From: JBFMFB01 sp040752115
Lineage (GTDB): Bacteria > Pseudomonadota > Gammaproteobacteria > Burkholderiales > Sulfuricellaceae
Length of the DNA stretch: 64,000 nt
Reading direction: 5' to 3'
Assembly: GCA_040752115.1 (NCBI GenBank)
Contig: JBFMFB010000001.1
Span: forward strand, 62,001 to 126,000
Of the stretch, positions 8,457 through 17,481 are shown in pieces (positions within the stretch are counted from its first letter, which is position 1; each line of letters opens with the position of its first letter). A program made the translations under genes and the position numbers. The notes beneath the pieces are model-generated. The model was not told the DNA's origin, made no database searches, and saw only the letters and a list, made by a program, of their open reading frames with translations.

Positions 8457-9088
8457 CGCCCCCGCTCCTCGCCCCACAGCAGCTTGTGCAACTGAACTTG
8501 CATGCGCACGTCCAGATGGTCACGCACAATCCAGTCGGCCAGCTCCCGAGGCGCCAACCGTCCGTGCGCGGCGGCAAACAGTACCGGACAACGCTCGTTC
8601 AGCCGCCGCTCGGCAAGCACCTGCCTGGCCCATTGATAGTCTTCCTCGCCGCACAGCACGAACTTGATCTCGTCGCGCGGCGTCAGCAGATCGAGGTTCT
8701 GCCAGCGGTTCTTTTCCGCCTCGCCCGAACCGGGCGTTTTGATGTCCACCACCCGCGAGACGCGCGGGTCCACCACGGAGATGTCCAGCGCACCGCTGGT
8801 CTCCAGCGATACCGAATAACCCGCATCGCACAGCGCGGCCAGCAGTTGGGGGCATTCCTTATGCGCCAGCGGCTCGCCGCCGGTGACGGTGACGTAGCGC
8901 GGCCGGAAGGCGGCGACTTTTTCCAGGATCTCCGGCAGCGGCATGGAAACGCCCTCGGTAAAGGCGTAATCGGTGTCGCAATAGCCGCAGCGCAGCGGGC
9001 AGCCGGTCAGCCGAACGAAGACGGTAGGCAGGCCGACGCGGCTGGTTTCGCCCTGGAGGGAGTAGAAGATTTCGTTGACGCGCAGCAT
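8453..9088 (-). CDS. queE: 7-carboxy-7-deazaguanine synthase (radical SAM)
   Basis: A 211-residue radical SAM enzyme making 7-carboxy-7-deazaguanine from 6-carboxytetrahydropterin. It carries the cluster motif TGCPLRCGYCDTDYAF (Cys30, Cys34, Cys37) and SLQGETSRVGLPTVF at the N-terminus; VTGGEPLAHKE is the SAM-binding GGE motif. It lies directly after cpoB at the end of the Tol-Pal operon, an arrangement common in betaproteobacteria. Confidence 0.96.
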   Translation of the reverse strand: MLRVNEIFYSLQGETSRVGLPTVFVRLTGCPLRCGYCDTDYAFTEGVSMPLPEILEKVAAFRPRYVTVTGGEPLAHKECPQLLAALCDAGYSVSLETSGALDISVVDPRVSRVVDIKTPGSGEAEKNRWQNLDLLTPRDEIKFVLCGEEDYQWARQVLAERRLNERCPVLFAAAHGRLAPRELADWIVRDHLDVRMQVQLHKLLWGEERGR

Positions 9089-9097
9089 GAAGCGGCG

Positions 9098-9916
9098 CTA
9101 TTTGAGATTGGCCAGGCGTTTTTTCGCCTTGTCCGCGGCTTCGCTCACCGGATATTTCGCGATCAGGTCTTCCAGCGTTTTCCTGGCCGCCGCCGTATCG
9201 TTCAGATTCTGCTGGCTGGTGGCAATGTTGAGCATCGCGTCGGGCACTTTCGGGCTTTTTGGGTATTTGGCCAGCACCGCCTGCTGGGCGGCGATGGCTG
9301 CCTTGAAGTCGCGCAGGTTGAAGTGGGAGTTGCCGATCCAGTACTGCGCGCTGCTCGCCAACGAGCTCTTCGGGTAGCTTTGGATGAAATTCTGGAAAGC
9401 GGCCACGGCGCCTTCGTAATTGCCCGCCTTGAACAGGTTGAATGCCGCGTCGTAGGTGCGGGTTTCGGCGGCCGGATCAACCGGCGCGGTCGCCGGCTGC
9501 CCCTTCGCCGGGGCGGTCTTGCCCTTGCCAGCGGGGGCGGCTTCGGCCGGTGCCAGGGCGGCAGGAGCAGCCGGCTCGGCCGCGGTACCGGTGCGCTCCA
9601 CCTGGCGCAGGCGACTGTCCAGGTCCACGTACAGGTCCTTCTGGCGCTTCTGGGTGGTCGAAACCTCGTGCGCCTGCACTTCCAATTGGCCGCGCAGGGT
9701 GGAAAGCTCGGCCTTAAGCGCCTCCAGCTGGGACAGCAGTTCCACGCCCTGCCCGCGCAAAGCGGTTTCCAGGCTCGCGAGGCGCGCCTCGTAAGCCTGG
9801 GTCTTCTTCTCCAGCTCGGCGATTTTCTGATGCGCTTCGTCATCGGAAAACAGGCCGGCTTGGCTGGCGTTGCTGGCGCCGAGCAGCAGCGCCAGCAGCA
9901 GGGCGCGGCTACGCAC
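9098..9916 (-). CDS. cpoB: Tol-Pal system coordinator CpoB (YbgF)
   Basis: A 272-residue periplasmic protein starting at GTG. The signal peptide ends near SNASQA/G, followed by a coiled coil (about residues 28-100) that mediates trimerisation, an Ala/Pro-rich linker (about 110-150), and C-terminal tetratricopeptide repeats (AAFNLFKAGNYEGAVAAFQN, SAQYWIGNSHFNLRDFKAAI). It links peptidoglycan synthesis to outer-membrane constriction through TolA. It begins two bases after the pal stop. Confidence 0.93.
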   Translation of the reverse strand: MRSRALLLALLLGASNASQAGLFSDDEAHQKIAELEKKTQAYEARLASLETALRGQGVELLSQLEALKAELSTLRGQLEVQAHEVSTTQKRQKDLYVDLDSRLRQVERTGTAAEPAAPAALAPAEAAPAGKGKTAPAKGQPATAPVDPAAETRTYDAAFNLFKAGNYEGAVAAFQNFIQSYPKSSLASSAQYWIGNSHFNLRDFKAAIAAQQAVLAKYPKSPKVPDAMLNIATSQQNLNDTAAARKTLEDLIAKYPVSEAADKAKKRLANLK

Positions 9917-9918
9917 GC

Positions 9919-10431
9919 TTATTCGCCCTGATAGACGATGTCGGTGCGGCGGTTCTGCGCCCAGGCGGCTTCGTTATGCCCTTCGGCGCGGGGCTTCTCC
10001 TTGCCGAAGCTGATGGTTTCCATGCGGGCATCGGGCACGCCCTGCACGGCCATGATCTTCTTCACGCTTTCCGCACGGCGCTGGCCGAGGGCGAGGTTGT
10101 ATTCGCGGCTACCGCGCTCGTCGCAGTTGCCTTGCAGCGTGACTTTCGCGTCCTTGTGGCCGACCAGGTACTTGGCGTGCGCCTCGATCATCGGCTTGAA
10201 TTCGTCCTTCACCACCGACTTGTCGAAATCATAGTAAACGCTGCGCTTGGACAGGATGTTGCTGGGGTCCTTGAGGGGATTGACTTCCACCGCCTTCTGC
10301 TCCGCCGGCTTGGTTTCCGCCTTGGCGACCGGTTTTTCCTCTACCGCCGCTTTCGGCGCTTCCTTCACTTCCTGAGCCGCACAGGCAGCCAGCAGACTTG
10401 CCAACAGCGCGCTGAACACGATCTTTTTCAT
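9919..10431 (-). CDS. pal: Peptidoglycan-associated lipoprotein Pal
   Basis: A 170-residue lipoprotein with lipobox LLAACAAQ (Cys17), a Lys/Glu/Ala-rich tether, then an OmpA-C peptidoglycan-binding domain (YYDFDKSVVKDEFKPM; GNCDERGSREYNLALGQRRA). It anchors the outer membrane to peptidoglycan and binds TolB. It lies 19 bases after tolB with a good AGGAGAGGAAGC ribosome site. Confidence 0.97.
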   Translation of the reverse strand: MKKIVFSALLASLLAACAAQEVKEAPKAAVEEKPVAKAETKPAEQKAVEVNPLKDPSNILSKRSVYYDFDKSVVKDEFKPMIEAHAKYLVGHKDAKVTLQGNCDERGSREYNLALGQRRAESVKKIMAVQGVPDARMETISFGKEKPRAEGHNEAAWAQNRRTDIVYQGE

Positions 10432-10450
10432 TGCTTCCTCTCCTTTTTGT

Positions 10451-11731
10451 TTACGGGTTTTTCAACAAAGGCCCCCATGCGGGGTCGCGTACATCACCTG
10501 CCTGCACCGAAAGCCGCTGCTTGACCCGGCCGTCGCTGGAAACCGCCATCAGCACGCCGCGGCGGTTGATCTCGGTCGCATAGATAATCATCTTGCCGTT
10601 GGGTGCGAAACTGGGGGATTCGTCCAGCGACATGTCCGTCAGCACCTGCACCTGTCCCGTCGCCATGTCCTGCACAGCGATGTGGAAATTCCCCTCGGCC
10701 CGCTGCATGAACGCAAAGCTCTTGCCGTCCGGGCTGACTTTCGGCGATACGTTGTAGCTGCCTTCGAAGGTCAGTCGCGCAGGCTCTCCGCCCGTCGCCG
10801 GCATGCGGTAAATCTGCGGGCTGCCGCCGCGATCGGAGGTGAACAGCAGCCATTTGCCGTCCGGCGAGAAAAAGGGCTCGGTATCAATGGCGGAGCTGTA
10901 GCTCAGCCGCTTGAGGCCGCTGCCGTCGGAGTTGAGCAAGTATAGCTGGGAATTGCCGTCGCGTGTCAACACGATACACAGCTGCTTTCCGTCCGGCGAC
11001 CACGCCGGTGCGCTGTTGTTGCCCTTGAAGCCGGCCAAAAGTTGGCGGGTTCCGGTCGCCAGCGACTGCACGTAGATCACCGGCTTCTTCTTCTCGAAGG
11101 AGACGTAGGCGAGCTTGCTTCCGTCCGGCGACCAGGCGGGGGAAATGATCGGCTCGCGCGAGCCGAGCACGGTCTGCGCGCCGTAGCCGTCGGCATCGGC
11201 CACCTGCAGCTCGTAGTTGGGGCCGTTCTTGACGACATAGGCGATGCGGGTGCTGAACACGCCGGGATCTCCGGTCAGCTTTTCATAAATCACATCGGCG
11301 ATCTTGTGCGCGGTGGCGCGCAACTCGGCCGGCCTGGCGGTGTAGCTGAAACCGGCGAGCTGGCTCTGCCTGACCACGTCAAGCAGGCGGAAACGCACAT
11401 CCAGCTTGCCGTCCGGACGGGGCGCAACGCTACCGATCACCAGCGCCTCCGCGCCGCGCCCGCTCCAGTCCGGATAGCGCACTTCGGCCGGCTCGTGCGG
11501 CGCCGCCGCCCCCGGCTCGATCAGCTTGAACAGGCCGCTGCGCGCGAGATCGGCACCGACGATCGCAGTGATGCTCTGCGGCAGCGTCTGCTCTGCGGCA
11601 AACGGCGCAATCGCGATCGGAATCTGGGTTGCGCCGCTGCCGATGATCTCGATGGTCAGCGCGGCGCGCGCCGGTCCGCCGGCCAGCGCCAAAATCAGCC
11701 CCAAGACCAGGGCGCGCAGAATTTTCACCAT
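10451..11731 (-). CDS. tolB: Tol-Pal translocation protein TolB
   Basis: A 426-residue periplasmic protein with a signal peptide ending near GGPARAA, a TolB N-terminal domain (IPIAIAPFAAEQTLPQ...) and a six-bladed propeller built from PD40 repeats such as SPAWSPDGSKLAYVSF, APAWSPDGKQL and FFSPDGKWLLFTSD. In-frame ATGs lie 12, 24 and more bases upstream, so the exact start is uncertain; I chose the one beginning the signal peptide. It follows tolA closely. Confidence 0.95.
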   Translation of the reverse strand: MVKILRALVLGLILALAGGPARAALTIEIIGSGATQIPIAIAPFAAEQTLPQSITAIVGADLARSGLFKLIEPGAAAPHEPAEVRYPDWSGRGAEALVIGSVAPRPDGKLDVRFRLLDVVRQSQLAGFSYTARPAELRATAHKIADVIYEKLTGDPGVFSTRIAYVVKNGPNYELQVADADGYGAQTVLGSREPIISPAWSPDGSKLAYVSFEKKKPVIYVQSLATGTRQLLAGFKGNNSAPAWSPDGKQLCIVLTRDGNSQLYLLNSDGSGLKRLSYSSAIDTEPFFSPDGKWLLFTSDRGGSPQIYRMPATGGEPARLTFEGSYNVSPKVSPDGKSFAFMQRAEGNFHIAVQDMATGQVQVLTDMSLDESPSFAPNGKMIIYATEINRRGVLMAVSSDGRVKQRLSVQAGDVRDPAWGPLLKNP

Positions 11732-11759
11732 TTCATTCACCCACATCCTGTTCATCCAA

Positions 11760-12503
11760 TTACTCGCTGTTGGGCTCAAACACTAGGCTCAGCTCCCTGA
11801 ACTCCCTGAACAACGCCGGGTCGGGCGGCAGCGGCAGCGGCTCGGCGCGCCGGATGGCGCGCTCGATCGCCTGATCGCAGGTCGCGTTGCCGCTGGACTT
11901 GATCAGCTTCGGCTCCATCAACAACTGGCCGGTCGGCATCAGGGTCACGCCGTACCGCACCTCCGGTTTGACGAGCGGCAGACAGGGCTGGTTGTTGATA
12001 TATCGCTTGATCTTGGCGTTGATCCGATCCTTGTAATCGCCGATCACCCGCGCCTGGGCCATCGCCTGCTGCTGCGCCAGGGCATTCGCCGCCTCCCGTT
12101 GCTGTCGCGCCAGCTCAGACTCCTTCGCCTGCTCCGCCTTCAGCGCCTGGTCGCGCTTTTGCTTTTCCTGCTGCTCCTTGCGTTTAGTTTCTTCCTGCTT
12201 GAGCTTTTCCTTGCGCTTCGCCTCCTTCGCCTTGAGCTCGATTTCCGCCTTGCTCGGCAGCGGCTCGGGCTTGGCCGGCTTCGACTCCGGCCTGGGCTCC
12301 GGTCTCGGCAGCGGCTTCGGCTCGGGCCGGTGCGGCAGCGCTTGGGGCGCGGCGGGCAGGCTGCTCCACAAATCCACTTGGACCGCGGCCGGCTCGCGGC
12401 TTCGCCAGCTCACCCCAAACACCAGAAAAACGAAAAATAACAGGTGCACCAACAGCGCCAGCGCCGCAGCCGGGAGCTTCCCCGGGCCTTCCCGATCCAA
12501 CAT
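11760..12503 (-). CDS. tolA: Cell-envelope integrity protein TolA
   Basis: A 247-residue inner-membrane-anchored protein. One membrane segment (about residues 9-30), a Pro-rich stretch, a long Lys/Glu/Gln coiled coil (about 85-150) and a C-terminal TolA domain (RYGVTLMPTGQLLMEPK, two Cys in QPCLP and NATCDQ) that contacts TolB and Pal. The ATG overlaps the tolR stop by one base (TGATG). Confidence 0.94.
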   Translation of the reverse strand: MLDREGPGKLPAAALALLVHLLFFVFLVFGVSWRSREPAAVQVDLWSSLPAAPQALPHRPEPKPLPRPEPRPESKPAKPEPLPSKAEIELKAKEAKRKEKLKQEETKRKEQQEKQKRDQALKAEQAKESELARQQREAANALAQQQAMAQARVIGDYKDRINAKIKRYINNQPCLPLVKPEVRYGVTLMPTGQLLMEPKLIKSSGNATCDQAIERAIRRAEPLPLPPDPALFREFRELSLVFEPNSE

Positions 12504-12925
12504 CACCCTGCCCTGGGCTTGGCCAGCAGCCCGATCTTCCTGACCTGGTTCTGCTGCAGCACGTCCATGACGTTCAGCACTTCCTCGTAGCGCACGCTCT
12601 TGTCCGCCGCGATCACCACCGGCTGGTCGGGATTCTTGGCCTGCTTCTCCTTCACTGCCTGCACCAGCTCCTCGCGCGTGATTTCGCTTTCCTCGCGCGC
12701 GGCTTCCCGGTCGCGTAGCAGCAGCTTCCTGTTCGCCTTGATCGTGATCTCCAGCGGCGCTACCGGCGGTTTGAGCGACTGCCCCACCTGGGGCAGCTCG
12801 ATCTGGCCGGGATTGATCAGCGGCGCTGTCACCATGAAGATGATCAGCAGCACCAGCATCACGTCGATGTACGGCACGACGTTGATCTGGTTCATCAGCC
12901 GCCGCGGCCTTCTTTGCATGGTCAT
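12503..12925 (-). CDS. tolR: Tol-Pal proton-channel subunit TolR
   Basis: A 140-residue ExbD/TolR protein with a single membrane helix carrying the essential Asp (NVVPYIDVMLVLLIIFMV) and a periplasmic domain. It uses the proton-motive force with TolQ to energise TolA. It overlaps the tolQ end by four bases. Confidence 0.96.
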   Translation of the reverse strand: MTMQRRPRRLMNQINVVPYIDVMLVLLIIFMVTAPLINPGQIELPQVGQSLKPPVAPLEITIKANRKLLLRDREAAREESEITREELVQAVKEKQAKNPDQPVVIAADKSVRYEEVLNVMDVLQQNQVRKIGLLAKPRAG

Positions 12926-13605
12926 CGCGCCGCCTGCCGCTGCAGGATGTTGGAGAACTCTTCCATGAAGCTGTCGAAGCGCGTCGCCAGCCGGTCGATG
13001 TCGTGGGTGTACCGGTTGTAGGCGATCACCGCCGGAATCGCCGCGAACAGGCCCATGGCGGTGGCGATCAACGCCTCCGCGATGCCCGGCGCGACGTGCG
13101 CCAGCGTCGCCTGCACCACGTTGGAAAGCCCGCGGAAGGCGTTCATGATGCCCCATACCGTGCCGAACAGCCCGACATAGGGGCTCACCGAACCGACCGT
13201 CGCCAGGAAGGCGAGATTGGATTCGAGCAGGTCCAGCTCGCGATGGCAGGCGGCGCGCATAGCGCGGCGCGTGCCATCCATCTGCGCGCTGATGTCCATT
13301 CCGGCCTGGCGCTTGAGCTTGATGAATTCCTGAAAGCCCGCCTCGAAAATCTTTTCCATCCCCATCACGCCGCGCCGCCCCGTTACCTGCTGGTACAGGG
13401 CGTTGAGATCGGCGCCGCTCCAGAACTCGCGCTCGAACTTGTCGGCCTGCGCCAGCGCCTGCCGGACGGTGAACATCTTGCGGAAGATGGTCCACCACGA
13501 CAGCAGCGAAGCCAGCAGCAGAACCGCCAGCACCAGCTGCACCACGACGCTGGCGTTGGAAATCAGGGAAAGGAAGGACAGATCCTGGGTGACGCCGATA
13601 TTCAC
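12922..13605 (-). CDS. tolQ: Tol-Pal proton-channel subunit TolQ
   Basis: A 227-residue MotA/TolQ/ExbB protein with three membrane helices (about residues 14-38, 130-155, 168-190); LFGTVWGIMNAF and AEALIATAMGLFAAIPAVIAYN are family signatures. The start is GTG at 13605, overlapping the ybgC stop by four bases (GTGA), with an AGGAA site upstream; it gives the normal family length. No ATG is suitably placed. Confidence 0.93.
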   Translation of the reverse strand: MNIGVTQDLSFLSLISNASVVVQLVLAVLLLASLLSWWTIFRKMFTVRQALAQADKFEREFWSGADLNALYQQVTGRRGVMGMEKIFEAGFQEFIKLKRQAGMDISAQMDGTRRAMRAACHRELDLLESNLAFLATVGSVSPYVGLFGTVWGIMNAFRGLSNVVQATLAHVAPGIAEALIATAMGLFAAIPAVIAYNRYTHDIDRLATRFDSFMEEFSNILQRQAAR

Positions 13606-14033
13606 GCTATGTTTCCTAGTTTTGCTTTGATTGCCTGGGGAACGGCCACCGGTTTGAAAGACTGGCGATCGACGCACGCCAGCTTGACGTGCGCCTGCGC
13701 CAGCACGCAATCGCGCTCGACGGTCTGGTCGAAATCGATCGAGCCGCGGCCCAGTCGGGTCACGGTCACGGTTGCTTTGAGCAAATCGTTGAACAACGCG
13801 GGCTTCAGGTATTTTATCTGGACTTCCCGCACCACGAAAATTACCCGATGTTCATCCGCGAGCCGCGTCTGCTCGAAGCCGTGGGCGCGCAGCCACTCGG
13901 TCCGGGCGCGCTCCATGAACTTGAGGTAGTTGGCGTAATACACCACACCGCCGGAATCGGTATCTTCGTAATAGACCCGCACCGGCCAGGAAAACCCTGC
14001 CGATCCGGATAGATTTCCGCTTGTCGCCATCAT
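13602..14033 (-). CDS. ybgC: Tol-Pal-associated acyl-CoA thioesterase YbgC
   Basis: A hot-dog-fold thioesterase of about 143 residues; the motif YYEDTDSGGVVYYANYLKF carries the catalytic Asp. It hydrolyses acyl-CoA/ACP in the cytoplasm near the membrane. A longer start at 14087 is in frame but its extra 18 residues look non-conserved. First gene of the Tol-Pal operon. Confidence 0.92.
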   Translation of the reverse strand: MMATSGNLSGSAGFSWPVRVYYEDTDSGGVVYYANYLKFMERARTEWLRAHGFEQTRLADEHRVIFVVREVQIKYLKPALFNDLLKATVTVTRLGRGSIDFDQTVERDCVLAQAHVKLACVDRQSFKPVAVPQAIKAKLGNIA

Positions 14034-14114
14034 GCTGAATACGCGCCAATCACTGCGCCTGCTTTCGGCCGGCAGCCCAAAGCGCATATTTTCGCATAGC
14101 CCGGAAAAAACGCA

Positions 14115-14306
14115 TCACTCTTTTGCCTTCTGGCCGAGCGGCATCCGGGCGGTCTGCTCCGGTGTGCCGTTCTGGTGGATATAGTCCCGGATCAGCCGGC
14201 GCACCACCTGCGACGGAGTGAGATCGTGCAGGGCGCAGATCTCCTCGAATATTTGCTTCTTGACCGGGTCGATCAGGATGGTCAAGCGCGCGGTCCGGTT
14301 TTCCAT
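14115..14306 (-). CDS. Small ribbon-helix-helix (CopG-like) DNA-binding protein
   Basis: A 63-residue protein. RTARLTILIDPVKKQIFEEI and LTPSQVVRRLIRDYI give the strand-helix-helix pattern of CopG/MetJ-type regulators. It is divergent from the SulP permease with 78 bases between starts, and that spacer holds an 11-bp-phased direct repeat, so it may regulate itself and the permease. No toxin gene is adjacent. Function is inference. Confidence 0.65.
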   Translation of the reverse strand: MENRTARLTILIDPVKKQIFEEICALHDLTPSQVVRRLIRDYIHQNGTPEQTARMPLGQKAKE

Positions 14307-14323
14307 GGCTCTCCCCTATCGTT

Positions 14324-14342
14324 ATGTTAATATGATGTTAAT
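14324..14342. promoter_or_regulatory. Phased direct repeat in the RHH/SulP divergent promoter region
   Basis: ATGTTAAT occurs at 14324-14331 and 14335-14342, an 11-base period (one helical turn), in an AT-rich patch between the divergent starts. Ribbon-helix-helix dimers often bind such phased repeats, so this is a candidate operator. Confidence 0.45.
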
Positions 14343-14384
14343 CAAAATGCCATTCGATTGCAATTTCAAGCAAAAGGACCGTCG

Positions 14385-16022
14385 ATGATCGCCATCCTGG
14401 AAGCCAAGAGAGCCGGCCTGCTCGCGAAATCCCACTGGCTCAACAATGCGCTCGCAGGGATCATCGTCGGGGTCGTGGCCTTGCCGCTGGCGATGGCCTT
14501 TGCCATCGCTTCCGGCGCCAAGCCGGAACAGGGGCTGTACACCGCGATCGTCGCCGGAACCCTGACTTCCCTTTTCGGCGGCAGCCGTTTCCAGATCGCC
14601 GGCCCCACCGGGGCCTTCATCGTCATCCTTTCCGGCATTACGGCCAAATACGGCATCCAGGGCTTGCAGCTGGCGACCCTGATGGCCGGCGTCATGCTGC
14701 TGCTCATGGGGCTTGCCCGCCTCGGCCGGGTCATCAAATACATTCCCGATCCGGTGATCGTCGGATTTACCAGCGGGATAGGCGTCATCATCTGGGTCGG
14801 GCAATGGAAGGATTTTTTCGGGCTGCAACCGGCCGCGGGCGGCGAGCATTTCCATCAGAAAATCTGGCATCTGATCCAGGCATTCCCCGGCCTGCATGCG
14901 GAAACCGCTCTCCTGGGCTTCTTGACGCTCGCGATCCTGATCGTATCGCCGCGCATTTTCAGGCGCATCCCCTCGCCCCTGGTCGCGATGGTTGCGGCAG
15001 CAGCCCTCCAGGGGGTTTTCCATTGCGAGGGTGTTGCCACCATCGGCAGCGCTTTCGGCGGTATACCGCAGAGCCTCCCCCGCTTCGAACCGCCCTCGAT
15101 CACGCTATCCGACTTGCTGCATCTGATCGGACCGGCCTTCACCATTGCCCTGCTGGGGGCGATCGAGTCCCTCCTGTCTGCCGTCGTGGCCGATGGCATG
15201 GCCGGCACCCGGCATGATTCCAACCAGGAGCTTGTCGGCCAGGGCGTTGCCAACATCTTCTCGCCGCTTTTCGGGGGGTTCGCCGCCACCGGGGCGATTG
15301 CACGCACCGCCACCAGCATCCGCAACGGTGCGACCAGCCCCCTGGCCGGGGTCGTGCACGCGCTGACGCTGATATTGACCGTGCTGCTGCTGGCGCCCCT
15401 GGCGGCGCATATCCCGTTGTGCGCGCTATCGGCGATTCTCTTTCTCGTCGCCTACAACATGAGCGAACTGCATCGCTTTTTCCACATGATGCGCACGGCG
15501 CCCAAACCGGATGTAGCCGTGCTGCTGATAACCTTTCTCCTGACCGTGTTCAGCGACCTGGTGGTCGCGGTCAATATCGGCGTCATGCTGTCGGCGCTGC
15601 TGTTCATGAAGCGCATGTCCGAGGCAGTCAGCGTCGAGCAGCAGCAACATGACGAACTCAGGGAGGAAACAAAGGATGAGCGGCTTGTTCTTCCGCGCGG
15701 AACCGCGGTATTCGCGATGAAAGGCCCTTTCTTCTTCGGCGCGGCCGAGCGGCTGGAAAGCGCACTGGAACACGTCCATAGCCACGCCGACATACTGGTG
15801 CTGCGCCTGGGAGACGTCCCCTTTGTCGACGCCACCGGCCTGCAGTCCCTGCGCGATTTGCTGGACACCTGCACCCGGCACAAAACCCGGCTGGTCTTGT
15901 GCGAAGCGCGGCCCAACGTACTCGACAAGCTGAAACGGGCGGGGCTGGTCGATCAGATCGGTGAGGCCAATGTGATTGGCCGGATTCGGGAATTGGGGAC
16001 AGGGTCAACCGGCAGGAAATAA
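14385..16022 (+). CDS. SulP-family anion permease with C-terminal STAS domain
   Basis: A 545-residue inner-membrane transporter. The start at 14385 has AAAGGA upstream. About eleven hydrophobic helices occupy residues 20-420; IIVGVVALPLAMAFAIASG and GSRFQIAGPTGAFIVIL are SulP signatures. The last 110 residues form a STAS domain (RGTAVFAMKGPFFFGAAERL; LRLGDVPFVDATGLQSL). Members carry sulfate, bicarbonate or other anions; the substrate cannot be read here. It converges on ruvB. Confidence 0.9.
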   Translation: MIAILEAKRAGLLAKSHWLNNALAGIIVGVVALPLAMAFAIASGAKPEQGLYTAIVAGTLTSLFGGSRFQIAGPTGAFIVILSGITAKYGIQGLQLATLMAGVMLLLMGLARLGRVIKYIPDPVIVGFTSGIGVIIWVGQWKDFFGLQPAAGGEHFHQKIWHLIQAFPGLHAETALLGFLTLAILIVSPRIFRRIPSPLVAMVAAAALQGVFHCEGVATIGSAFGGIPQSLPRFEPPSITLSDLLHLIGPAFTIALLGAIESLLSAVVADGMAGTRHDSNQELVGQGVANIFSPLFGGFAATGAIARTATSIRNGATSPLAGVVHALTLILTVLLLAPLAAHIPLCALSAILFLVAYNMSELHRFFHMMRTAPKPDVAVLLITFLLTVFSDLVVAVNIGVMLSALLFMKRMSEAVSVEQQQHDELREETKDERLVLPRGTAVFAMKGPFFFGAAERLESALEHVHSHADILVLRLGDVPFVDATGLQSLRDLLDTCTRHKTRLVLCEARPNVLDKLKRAGLVDQIGEANVIGRIRELGTGSTGRK

Positions 16023-16075
16023 TGCAGCAAACAGGGCTATCGGGACAGGGTTGCGCCCCGAGAAGCAATGGTCTG

Positions 16076-17119
16076 CTATTGCGCGTCCGTCCACAGGTCG
16101 CGTGCATCGCCCGCCTTCGGATTCGCCAGGCCGAAATGCTGCCAGGCCAGCGCGGTCGCCATCCGGCCGCGCGGGGTGCGCATGAGGTAGCCCTGCTGGA
16201 TCAGGTAGGGTTCCAGCACGTCCTCGATGGTGTCGCGCTCCTCGCCGATGGCGGCAGCGAGGTTGTCCACGCCCACCGGGCCGCCGCCGAATTTTTCCAG
16301 CACTGCCAGCAGCAGGGTGCGGTCCATCATGTCGAGGCCGATCTTGTCCACGTCCAGCATGGTCAGCGCGGCGTCCGCGATTTCCCGGCTGACGCGGCCC
16401 TGCGCCTTGACCTCGGCGAAGTCACGTACCCGGCGCAACAGGCGGTTGGCGATGCGGGGCGTGCCGCGCGAGCGGCGGGCGATTTCGAGCGCGCCTTCCT
16501 CGGACAGCTCCACGTTCACTAGCCGGGCCGAGCGGGTGACGATCTGCTTCAGTTCGGTGTGTGTGTAAAACTCCAGCCGCGCCACGATGCCGAAGCGGTC
16601 GCGCAGCGGATTGGTGAGCATGCCGGCGCGGGTGGTGGCGCCAACCAGGGTGAAGGGCGGCAGGTCGAGCTTGACCGAGCGCGCCGCCGGCCCTTCGCCG
16701 ATCATGATGTCGAGCTGGTAGTCCTCGAGCGCAGGGTAAAGGATTTCCTCCACCACCGGGCTGAGGCGGTGGATTTCGTCGATGAACAGTACGTCGTTGG
16801 GTTCGAGGTTGGTAAGCAGCGCCGCCAGATCGCCCGCTCGCTCCAGCACCGGGCCGGAGGTCTGGCGCAGGTTGACGCCCATCTCGCGCGCGATGATATG
16901 GGCCAGCGTGGTCTTGCCCAGCCCCGGCGGGCCGAACAGCAGGACGTGGTCGAGCGCCTCGGCGCGCTTCCTCGCCGCCTGGATGAAGATTTCGAGCTGG
17001 CTGCGCGCCTTTTCCTGGCCGACGTATTCGTCCAGCAACTTCGGGCGCAGCGCGCGCTCCAGCGCCTCTTCCTGGGTGGAAGCCGGCGCGGCGGAAATCA
17101 GACGGTCGGTTTCGATCAT
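16076..17119 (-). CDS. ruvB: Holliday junction branch-migration ATPase RuvB
   Basis: A 347-residue AAA+ motor: Walker A GPPGLGKTTLAHII, Walker B LFIDEIHRLSP, sensor VGATTRAGMLTNPLRDRFG, and a C-terminal winged-helix domain. It drives RuvA-bound junctions for RuvC cleavage. The ATG overlaps the end of the DUF5615 gene by four bases, so translation is probably coupled to that inserted gene rather than to ruvA directly. Confidence 0.97.
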   Translation of the reverse strand: MIETDRLISAAPASTQEEALERALRPKLLDEYVGQEKARSQLEIFIQAARKRAEALDHVLLFGPPGLGKTTLAHIIAREMGVNLRQTSGPVLERAGDLAALLTNLEPNDVLFIDEIHRLSPVVEEILYPALEDYQLDIMIGEGPAARSVKLDLPPFTLVGATTRAGMLTNPLRDRFGIVARLEFYTHTELKQIVTRSARLVNVELSEEGALEIARRSRGTPRIANRLLRRVRDFAEVKAQGRVSREIADAALTMLDVDKIGLDMMDRTLLLAVLEKFGGGPVGVDNLAAAIGEERDTIEDVLEPYLIQQGYLMRTPRGRMATALAWQHFGLANPKAGDARDLWTDAQ

Positions 17120-17475
17120 GCCCCCCCCCGGATGCGCAGCCTGCTTTCCTCGACGATCCACAGTCGCCCCTGCAGATTTTCTTTGGTGAACAGTCCGATC
17201 AGGCGTTGCAAAACGCCAAGCACATGAGCTTTATCATGCCGGTCGAGGCGCAAGACCACCAAACCCTGGAAATTACTGGGCGGGTAACGGCGCATGTCGC
17301 AGAAGTCGGTATCAAGCGTCACCAGAATCCGGTGTTCACGCTGGCAGGCCGCAGCGATCACGCTGTCTGGCTGACCGCCAAGGCTTTCCTCCAGAACCGT
17401 ATCGGCGTCAAAAGCATGTTCCCTAAGCAATCGGGCCGCGCCCACCGGGAGATTTTCGTCGATCTTGAATTTCAT
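17116..17475 (-). CDS. DUF5615 PIN-like toxin candidate
   Basis: A 119-residue protein. MKFKIDENLP, LVTLDTDFCD and FQGLVVLRL place the acidic residues of the PIN-like DUF5615 fold (putative ribonuclease toxins paired with DUF433 proteins). It starts six bases after the DUF433 gene and its stop overlaps the ruvB start. Nuclease activity is inferred from family only. The pair sits inside the ruv operon. Confidence 0.8.
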   Translation of the reverse strand: MKFKIDENLPVGAARLLREHAFDADTVLEESLGGQPDSVIAAACQREHRILVTLDTDFCDMRRYPPSNFQGLVVLRLDRHDKAHVLGVLQRLIGLFTKENLQGRLWIVEESRLRIRGGA

Positions 17476-17481
17476 GAAGGC

